Of a DNA stretch of 64,000 nt, positions 58,330 to 64,000 are shown piece after piece. The notes below the pieces were generated by a model, which searched no databases, was not told where the DNA came from, and saw only the letters and a program-made list of their open reading frames with translations. How positions within the stretch are numbered: position 1 is the stretch's first letter; each line of letters opens with the position of its first letter. This DNA is from SHZI01 sp031395645 (GTDB lineage Bacteria > Pseudomonadota > Gammaproteobacteria > Steroidobacterales > GCA-2729495), in contig JANNJM010000078.1 of NCBI GenBank assembly GCA_031395645.1, positions 25,259-89,258 on the forward strand. Direction: 5' to 3'. The position numbers and the translations under genes are program-made.

Positions 58330-59283
58330 TCAATCCAGGTAGAGGGAGCTCACCGACTCGGCAGAGCTGATCCGGCGCATGGTTTCGCCCAGCAATTCGG
58401 CCACGCTCAGCTGCCGGATCCGGCCCGTGGCCAGGGCAGCCGCCGAGAGGGGGATCGTGTCGGTGACCACCAGTTCATCGAGCTGGGAGGCCGCAATGCG
58501 CTCCACCGCGGGACCCGACAACACGGCATGGGTGACGTAGGCGAGGACCTTCCTGGCTCCGTGCTGCTTCAGCGCGCTGGCGGCCTGGCACAAGGTGCCA
58601 GCCGTATCCACCATGTCGTCGACGAGCACGCAGACCTTGCCCTCGACTTCACCGATGATGTTCATGACTTCGGAGACATTGGCCCGGGGACGGCGTTTGT
58701 CGATGATGGCCAGGTCGGCATCGTCCATCTGCTTGGCAATGGCGCGGGCGCGAACCACGCCACCCACGTCCGGCGACACCACCACCATGTCCGAATACTT
58801 CTGCCGCCAGAGATCGCCGAGCAGGACGGGAGACGAATAAACGTTATCCACCGGGATTGAGAAGAAGCCCTGAATCTGGTCCGCGTGCAGATCCACCGTC
58901 AGCACATGACTGATACCGGCCTCGGAAATCATGCGCGCCACCATGCTGGCCGTGATCGGCACTCGCGCGGCCCGGGGTCGCCGATCCTGACGGGCATAGC
59001 CAAAGTAGGGAATTACCGCCGTGATGCTGGCCGCAGACGAGCGCCGGCACGCATCGGCAAGGACGAGCAGCTCCATCAGGTTGTCATTCACCGGCGGGCA
59101 GGTGGATTGCACGATGAAGACGTCCTGGCCCCGCACGTTGTCGTAGACCTCGACCAGCACCTCACCATCGCTGAACCGACCGACCTGCGCACGGCCGAGC
59201 GGCTGCATCAGGTGCTTGGCAATGCGCTGGGACAGCTCGGGATTTGCATTCCCGGACAGGATCGCCAGGTTCGGTACGTCCAT
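58330..59283 (-). CDS. prs: Ribose-phosphate pyrophosphokinase
   Basis: 317 residues. PRPP synthase signatures: LLVLADACRRSSAASITAVI, ARQDRRPRAARVPITA (catalytic flexible loop region), LTVDLHADQIQGFF, VVVSPDVGGVVRARAI and the PRPP-binding CVLVDDMVDTAGTLCQA. It makes PRPP from ribose-5-phosphate and ATP for purine, pyrimidine, His, Trp and NAD synthesis. The ATG giving MDVPNLAIL was preferred to a TTG two codons earlier. Follows tRNA-Gln. Confidence 0.96.
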   Translation of the reverse strand: MDVPNLAILSGNANPELSQRIAKHLMQPLGRAQVGRFSDGEVLVEVYDNVRGQDVFIVQSTCPPVNDNLMELLVLADACRRSSAASITAVIPYFGYARQDRRPRAARVPITASMVARMISEAGISHVLTVDLHADQIQGFFSIPVDNVYSSPVLLGDLWRQKYSDMVVVSPDVGGVVRARAIAKQMDDADLAIIDKRRPRANVSEVMNIIGEVEGKVCVLVDDMVDTAGTLCQAASALKQHGARKVLAYVTHAVLSGPAVERIAASQLDELVVTDTIPLSAAALATGRIRQLSVAELLGETMRRISSAESVSSLYLD

Positions 59284-59349
59284 CGACAAGTCGCTGCCCT
59301 TTGCGTCTGGCTGATCTGTACTAGCCGGTCTGTGTTGGCCGGTCTGTGA

Positions 59350-59424
59350 TGGCTGGGGCGGTAGGATTCGAACCTACGTATGGCAGGATCAAAACCTGCT
59401 GCCTAACCACTTGGCTACGCCCCA
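59350..59424 (-). tRNA. tRNA-Gln (TTG)
   Basis: 75 nt with encoded CCA. Acceptor TGGGGCG/CGCCCCA with discriminator G; anticodon loop TTTTGAT giving TTG; T arm GTAGG-TTCGAAT-CCTAC. Placement between lolB and prs is the known gammaproteobacterial arrangement. Confidence 0.96.
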
Positions 59425-59457
59425 AGTGCATTTCAACCGCCGCGCAATCTTACGCTG

Positions 59458-60108
59458 TCACGGCAGTGATCCAAACTGCCACTTGTCGACCACCAGCCTG
59501 ATCCGTCCCGAGTCGCTTTCCAGAACCAGCTTGCTGGGCAAGGCGGTCCTGCCCTGCTGGCGGTATTCGTTGTAGTGGACGCGCCAGCCGTCCTGCTCGA
59601 GGGCCATGAGGAGACCGTCGGCGTCCAGCGTCTCGACCGCCCTGGAATCTGGTCCGGCAAGACCCAGGAGCCAGTGCCGGGCGTTGGCCACGGGCAGGGA
59701 CCAGCCAAGTTGCTCTTCCAGAAAGCGCTCGGCGGCAGCCGGACCGGTGTACTCGGCCGCAACCTCGCCGCGGCCGGAAAGGACCCGGATACCTGAGGGT
59801 TCCCAGCGGATCTCGTAGGCACCCGCCCCGAAGGGTCCGGCCACACGCAACACTGTCAGATCGCCCGCCTGGGTCCAGACGAAGCTGCCCTGACCACCGC
59901 CCTGGCCGCCCTGGGCACTCGGCACGTGCATCTTCAGCGCGAGCCGGCCCCGTGCCTCCCAGCTCAAGACCGCCTCGATGGCAGCGCGGCGCGCGGCCGG
60001 ACTTTCCGGCGGTTCGGCGCGCCTGACGGGGGCGGCACAACTGGTCAGCAGCGCCGCGGTGACGACGACCGCAAGGCGGCAGGCCGCAAGGCATCCCGTT
60101 CTCAACAT
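59458..60108 (-). CDS. lolB: Outer-membrane lipoprotein insertion protein LolB
   Basis: 216 residues with lipobox LTS-C (Cys24) and the LolB pattern: WEARGRLALKM, FVWTQAGDLTVLRVAGPFGAGAY, the LGWSLPVANARHWLLGLAGP region and the terminal SGRIRLVVDKWQF. LolB takes lipoproteins from LolA and inserts them in the outer membrane. Co-transcribed with the TPR gene upstream (3-nt gap). ispE, which usually comes next, is absent; the tRNA follows after 33 bp. Confidence 0.9.
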   Translation of the reverse strand: MLRTGCLAACRLAVVVTAALLTSCAAPVRRAEPPESPAARRAAIEAVLSWEARGRLALKMHVPSAQGGQGGGQGSFVWTQAGDLTVLRVAGPFGAGAYEIRWEPSGIRVLSGRGEVAAEYTGPAAAERFLEEQLGWSLPVANARHWLLGLAGPDSRAVETLDADGLLMALEQDGWRVHYNEYRQQGRTALPSKLVLESDSGRIRLVVDKWQFGSLP

Positions 60109-60111
60109 GCT

Positions 60112-61812
60112 CTAGTTCAGCAGTCGGTCAGCCGTATCAACCACCGGAGGACTGTCCGGAAAGGCGACCGCCGCCGATCGCAGCAACTCGGTGGCGGCGT
60201 CGCGGTCCTTAAGTTTCCAGTGGACCTCGGCCAGATGACTGGCGATCTCGGGGTCCGGCAGCCGCCGCAGGGCTTCTTCCAGATGACTACGTGCCTCTTC
60301 GAAGCGGCCGAGCTTGAAGAGGGTCCAGCCCAGGCTGTCCTGGATGGCGGCGCTGCGTGACTGGATCTCGAAGGCCCGTCGGACGTAGCGCCAGGCCCTG
60401 CGGGCTTGTCCCGTCCGATTCGCCAGCAGGTAGCCGAGGGCATTCGCCGCAGCCGCATCTTCCGGGGCCAGCACCACGGCAGCCTCAAGATCCACCAGCG
60501 CTTCGCGAAGACGCCCCTGTTGCTCGAACAACGCTCCGCGGGCCAGCAGCATGGAAACCGACGCCGGCTTGTATTGCAGCGCCTCGCTGTACACAGCGAG
60601 GGCGTCGTCAGGGCGCTTCAGCAGCTGGAGGATCTGCGCCCGGTATCCCAGCACCTCGAAGGCCAGGGCCGGATAGTCCTGGCCAAAACGGGCGAGCTGT
60701 CCAATTGCCTGCTCCGCGGCGCCGGCACGGACCAGGCTTTCAGCCGCCGCGAGTTGCGCTGGCACGAGGTACGGTCCGGAACTTATCCGTCCATAGAGTC
60801 GCTGGGCGGACTCGGGATCGCCCCGCTGCGCCGCGATCTGCGCGCGATAGTAGAAAGACTCAAAGCGCGCAGGCCCACTGTCGTCGAGGGCATCGAAGCG
60901 CCGGTCGGCAGCCTCCAGGTCGCCTGCGACGAGATCGATAAGGGCCAGCGTGCGGCTGATCTCGGGCCGGTCACCGTACTGTGCGGTCAGCGCGCTGAGC
61001 TTCTGGCGCGCCTCCGCGACCTGGCCCCTATCCGCAAGTAGCCGGGCGTACTCGATATCGACGAGCGGGTTGGGGCTTTCGGCAGTGAGCGTTCCACCAA
61101 TGGCCGCGACTGTCGCCAGCGACTCACCGTCGCGACCCAGCGCGGCGAGCGCCCGGGCAATCAGCAGCTGGGGCTCGAGCCACTGCGGATCGTCGGTTGC
61201 GGCGGCAGTGCCAGCACCGAGGGCCAGATCGTAATCACCGGAGCGCAGCGCGGCCGTGCCAAGCGCCAGCTGCAGGCCGGCCGCCAGCGGGTCCTGCGCA
61301 GTCAGACGCGACAGGACCCGGGTGACGAGTGCGGCGTCGTCCTCCGTCGCCAGGTCGGACGCGAGCGCCAGATAGACCTCATCCCGCCGGGGTTCACCGG
61401 GTCCGAGTGCCAGCAAGAGGTCGGCCGCCGCATCGTCTACCGCGTGCCGGCGCAATTTCAGTCGCCCCAGCAGTTCCCTCGGCAGGGGACTCTCGGGTGC
61501 AAGCTGCAGCCAGCGTTCTACCGTCCGTTCCGCCAGGGCATCAAAACCGGCACCGAACGTGAATTGTGCCGCACGCTCCGCCACAGCGACATCGCGCGAG
61601 GCAGCGGCCGCCGCCGCAAATGCTGTTGCAGCCGCCAGCGGCTCCTGGCGTTCCAGTGCCAGTTCAGCGCTGCGCAACAACTCGTCGACGTCAGGTACAG
61701 AAGCCGAAGCCGGACCCGCCGCCTTGACCGCCGCACTGGCCAGCAAGAGCGCCAGCGCGGCCAACGAATGGCAACGTGCGGGGGAAAATGGAAGGTGAGC
61801 GCCATGATTCAC
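60112..61812 (-). CDS. TPR-repeat envelope protein
   Basis: About 566 residues: signal peptide (hydrophobic stretch with AALALLLASAAVKA) and about ten TPR-like repeats, e.g. ALAALGRDGESLATVAAIGG, the ALAVYSEALQYKPASVSMLL and EEALRRLPDPEIASHLAEVHWKL units. In Pseudomonas the TPR gene upstream of lolB is in the same place (PA4667 type). GTG start 19 bp from the prfA start codon on the other strand; an ATG farther out would invade prfA. Probably a periplasmic scaffold or assembly factor. Confidence 0.85.
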   Translation of the reverse strand: MNHGAHLPFSPARCHSLAALALLLASAAVKAAGPASASVPDVDELLRSAELALERQEPLAAATAFAAAAAASRDVAVAERAAQFTFGAGFDALAERTVERWLQLAPESPLPRELLGRLKLRRHAVDDAAADLLLALGPGEPRRDEVYLALASDLATEDDAALVTRVLSRLTAQDPLAAGLQLALGTAALRSGDYDLALGAGTAAATDDPQWLEPQLLIARALAALGRDGESLATVAAIGGTLTAESPNPLVDIEYARLLADRGQVAEARQKLSALTAQYGDRPEISRTLALIDLVAGDLEAADRRFDALDDSGPARFESFYYRAQIAAQRGDPESAQRLYGRISSGPYLVPAQLAAAESLVRAGAAEQAIGQLARFGQDYPALAFEVLGYRAQILQLLKRPDDALAVYSEALQYKPASVSMLLARGALFEQQGRLREALVDLEAAVVLAPEDAAAANALGYLLANRTGQARRAWRYVRRAFEIQSRSAAIQDSLGWTLFKLGRFEEARSHLEEALRRLPDPEIASHLAEVHWKLKDRDAATELLRSAAVAFPDSPPVVDTADRLLN

Positions 61813-61831
61813 ATGAGTGATAATAGCGGGA

Positions 61832-62914
61832 ATGCAATCCTCCATCGTTGAAAAGCTTGAGAAACTCCGCGACCGTGCGGAGGAACTCGGCGAACTGCTG
61901 AATGACCCTCGCGTCATCGGCGACCAGGCCCGCTTCCGTGCGCTGTCCCGCGAGTACGCCCAGCTCACGCCGGTGGTCACCCTGTTCAGGGAATGGCGCA
62001 AGACCGAAGCAGACCAGACCACCGCCACTGAAATGCTGAATGACAGCGACACCGAGATCCGCCGGCTTGGCCAGGAAGAGGTGGGCCGCATTCGCAGCGA
62101 GCTTGAGGCGATCGAGGGGCGAGTCCGCCTGCAACTCATTCCGCGAGACCCCCTGGACGACAGCAACATCTACCTCGAGATCCGGGCCGCTGCGGGCGGC
62201 GACGAGGCGGCGATATTCGCTGGTGATCTGTTCCGCATGTATTCGCGGTACGCCGATGGCCGTGGCTGGCAAATTGAAGTTGTGAATTCGCATGGGGGCG
62301 AGCACGGGGGCTTCAAGGAAATCATCAGTCGGATCATCGGCCGTGGCGCGTACTCGCGCCTCAAGTTCGAGTCGGGCGCCCACCGGGTGCAACGCGTGCC
62401 CGACACGGAGGCCCAGGGTCGGGTACACACCTCCACCTGCACCGTGGCAGTACTTCCTGAGCCGGAGGAGATCGACGGCATCACGATCAACCCGGCGGAG
62501 CTGCGCACGGATACCTATCGGGCATCCGGCGCCGGCGGCCAGCACGTCAACAAGACCGACTCCGCAGTGCGCATCACCCACCTGCCGACGGGCCTTGTCG
62601 TGGAATGCCAGGACGAGCGTTCGCAACACAAGAACCGCGCGCGCGCCCTCGCCCTCCTGAAAGCCCGGCTGCTGGATCAGGCCCGGCAGAAGCAGCACAA
62701 CGAACAGGCCGCTCGCCGCAAGAGCCAGGTGGGAACCGGCGATCGTTCCGAGCGGATCCGCACCTACAACTATGCCCAGAGCCGGGTGACTGACCACCGT
62801 ATCAATCTCACGCTCTACAAGCTCGACGACGTTCTCGAGGGCAAGCTGGATGGTGTCATCGAGCCCCTCATCAATGAATACCAGGCCGAGCAGCTGGCCA
62901 GCCTCGAAAGTTGA
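61832..62914 (+). CDS. prfA: Peptide chain release factor 1
   Basis: 360 residues from the ATG giving MQSSIVEKLEK, matching the usual PrfA length. Contains the GGQ motif in SGAGGQHVNKTDSAVRITH, the class-specific NSHGGEHGGFKEI region, and SRVTDHRINLTLYKL at the C-terminus. The tripeptide region for stop-codon recognition is in the TCTVAVLPEPEE segment. It recognises UAA and UAG. No hemA precedes and no prmC follows it, unlike the common operon. Confidence 0.96.
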   Translation: MQSSIVEKLEKLRDRAEELGELLNDPRVIGDQARFRALSREYAQLTPVVTLFREWRKTEADQTTATEMLNDSDTEIRRLGQEEVGRIRSELEAIEGRVRLQLIPRDPLDDSNIYLEIRAAAGGDEAAIFAGDLFRMYSRYADGRGWQIEVVNSHGGEHGGFKEIISRIIGRGAYSRLKFESGAHRVQRVPDTEAQGRVHTSTCTVAVLPEPEEIDGITINPAELRTDTYRASGAGGQHVNKTDSAVRITHLPTGLVVECQDERSQHKNRARALALLKARLLDQARQKQHNEQAARRKSQVGTGDRSERIRTYNYAQSRVTDHRINLTLYKLDDVLEGKLDGVIEPLINEYQAEQLASLES

Positions 62915-62920
62915 TAGCGG

Positions 62921-63934
62921 ATGCAGGCGCCCTTCCCTTCGCTGATTGATCGCATCGGCAACACCCCGCTGATTCGCCTCAATCGGCTCTCCGATGCCCT
63001 GGGCTGCGAGATTCTCGGCAAGGCGGAGTTCATGAACCCTGGCGGCTCGGTGAAGGACCGTGCCGCGCTCGGGATCGTCCGGGACGCGGAGCGACGCGGA
63101 CAGTTGCGGCCCGGCGGCACTATCGTGGAGGGCACGGCGGGCAATACCGGCATTGGTCTCGCCGTAGTCGGCAACTGCCTCGGCTATTCCACCGTCATCG
63201 TGATGCCGGACAACCAGAGCAAGGACAAGGTCGATACCCTGCGGGCCTATGGTGCGGAGGTCCGGCTGGTTCCCGCGGTGCCATTCAAGGACCAGAACCA
63301 TTTCGTGCACACGTCGCGACGGCTGGCAGCAGAGCTGGGCGCTGCCGCTCCGCACGGCGCCGTGTGGGCGAACCAGTTCGACAACACGGCCAACCGGGAC
63401 TTTCACGCACAGACCACGGCAACGGAGATCTGGGAGCAGACAGACGGCCGTGTGGACGCCTTTATCTGCTCGGTCGGCACCGGCGGCACCCTCGCCGGGA
63501 CCGCGCGTGGCTTAAGGTCGCGCAAGCCATCCGTGCAGATCGGCCTGGCAGATCCGGATGGCTCGGCACTCTATAACTATTACCACAGCGGCGAACTCAG
63601 GGCTGAGGGGAGCTCGATCAGCGAGGGCATTGGCACGAGCCGCATTACGGCCAACTTTGCAGACACGGCGATTGATCACCCGTTCCAGATTCCGGACAGC
63701 GAGGCGATTCCGCTCGTGTACGACCTGATCCGCAGCGACGGCCTCCTGCTGGGTGGCTCCAGCGGGATCAATGTCGCGGGTGCCGTGCGGATGGCCAGGG
63801 TCCTGGGGCGCGGCCACGTGATCGTGACGATTTTGTGCGACTCGGGCCTCCGCTACCGCCAGCGGCTTTTCAATCGGGAATTTCTTGCCGGGCGGGGACT
63901 GGTACTGCCCGAATGGCTTAAGCTCGACGCATGA
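62921..63934 (+). CDS. Cysteine synthase family, PLP enzyme
   Basis: 337 residues of the PLP-dependent cysteine synthase/cystathionine beta-synthase group. Schiff-base Lys in NPGGSVKDRAAL; the substrate loop in EGTAGNTGIGLA; phosphate-binding SVGTGGTLAGTARGL; LLGGSSGINVAGAVRMA near the C-terminus. Most like O-acetylserine sulfhydrylase, but a related beta-replacing activity is possible. Starts 7 nt after prfA, so probably co-transcribed. Confidence 0.92.
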   Translation: MQAPFPSLIDRIGNTPLIRLNRLSDALGCEILGKAEFMNPGGSVKDRAALGIVRDAERRGQLRPGGTIVEGTAGNTGIGLAVVGNCLGYSTVIVMPDNQSKDKVDTLRAYGAEVRLVPAVPFKDQNHFVHTSRRLAAELGAAAPHGAVWANQFDNTANRDFHAQTTATEIWEQTDGRVDAFICSVGTGGTLAGTARGLRSRKPSVQIGLADPDGSALYNYYHSGELRAEGSSISEGIGTSRITANFADTAIDHPFQIPDSEAIPLVYDLIRSDGLLLGGSSGINVAGAVRMARVLGRGHVIVTILCDSGLRYRQRLFNREFLAGRGLVLPEWLKLDA

Positions 63935-63951
63935 GCAACCCCATACGGCCC

Positions 63952-64000
63952 GTAGGAGCGCCTTCAGGCGCGACCTCCCGGGAACGGTCGCGCCTGAAGG
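63952..64000. repeat. REP-like hairpin at the window end
   Basis: Begins GTAGGAGCG, followed by a perfect 15-bp stem CCTTCAGGCGCGACC/GGTCGCGCCTGAAGG with a 10-nt loop. Same family as the elements at 48.5 and 57.4 kb. Truncated by the window end: the expected CGCTCCTAC right end is not visible. Confidence 0.78.

Noticed and set aside
59425..59457. ispE expected between lolB and tRNA-Gln
   Set aside because: Only 33 bp separate them; no coding capacity.
61691..63406. 571-codon minus-strand frame over prfA and the cysteine synthase
   Set aside because: Both plus-strand genes are certain by motif; the minus frame is their complement.

Overview
The window is GC-rich, densely coded chromosomal DNA from a Gram-negative bacterium, most likely a gammaproteobacterium. 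The main evidence is the order TPR protein - lolB - tRNA-Gln - prs - rplY - pth (then ychF), divergent from prfA, which is the arrangement known from Pseudomonas and relatives. Many predicted lipoproteins, outer-membrane barrels, Tat-exported enzymes, c-type cytochromes and a PEP-CTERM-like sorting signal point to an environmental, respiring organism with an elaborate envelope. Genus cannot be fixed from the sequence.

Layout. 0-3.1 kb: envelope lipoproteins, including a collagen-like one next to a lipoprotein phospholipase D/cardiolipin-synthase-like enzyme. 3.0-11.2 kb: a stress and signalling island with two Crp/Fnr-type regulators, a PAS-rich hybrid histidine kinase with its response regulator, CsbD, an AI-2E-family permease, three very small membrane proteins (one only 49 codons) and a glycine-zipper protein. 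Four intergenic copies of a palindrome with core GTRCG-N4-CGTAC lie in the first 10.6 kb and suggest a local regulon. 11.2-17.3 kb: CIA30-like and NTF2-like proteins, cytochrome b561, a decayed duplication of the b561-cupin pair with a broken DUF433/DUF5615 module between the copies, a Tat lipoprotein of the limonene-epoxide-hydrolase fold and a Tat-exported UbiD-family decarboxylase. 17.3-25.8 kb: an RTX-hydrolase with a PEP-CTERM-like signal in its middle, HupE and DUF4198 proteins, and a 1396-residue secreted fusion of a copper-radical oxidase, a beta-propeller and a di-heme cytochrome c.

26-35 kb: an RHH/ParE toxin-antitoxin pair, lipoproteins, two decayed outer-membrane-type genes, an octaheme cytochrome-TPR protein and the first of two large secreted paralogues rich in Tyr/Trp/Gly. 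35.3-46 kb: a molybdopterin oxidoreductase disrupted by an 8-bp duplication and a lost start codon, then phosphoketolase, macro-domain protein, MBL-fold RNA-processing-type hydrolase, P-type ATPase, cytochrome c and universal stress protein, plausibly an energy-stress module. 46-48.5 kb: a HEPN/nucleotidyltransferase pair with a palindromic operator and an AlpA-like gene abutting tRNA-Met, resembling a small integrated island. 48.5-64 kb: SDR protein, type Vd patatin autotransporter, ychF, the second Tyr/Trp/Gly-rich paralogue, a MetE-like methionine synthase, and the housekeeping block pth-rplY-prs-tRNA-Gln-lolB-TPR facing prfA and a cysteine synthase. Relative to the Pseudomonas order, ispE is missing after lolB, hemA before prfA and prmC after it. 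REP-like hairpins occur at 48.5, 57.4 and 64.0 kb, and a perfect 24-bp inverted repeat lies between prs and rplY.

The most unusual items are the oxidase-cytochrome fusion, the palindrome regulon, the RTX-hydrolase with internal sorting signal, and the exported UbiD. All functional statements rest on motif and family recognition by eye; no searches were run.
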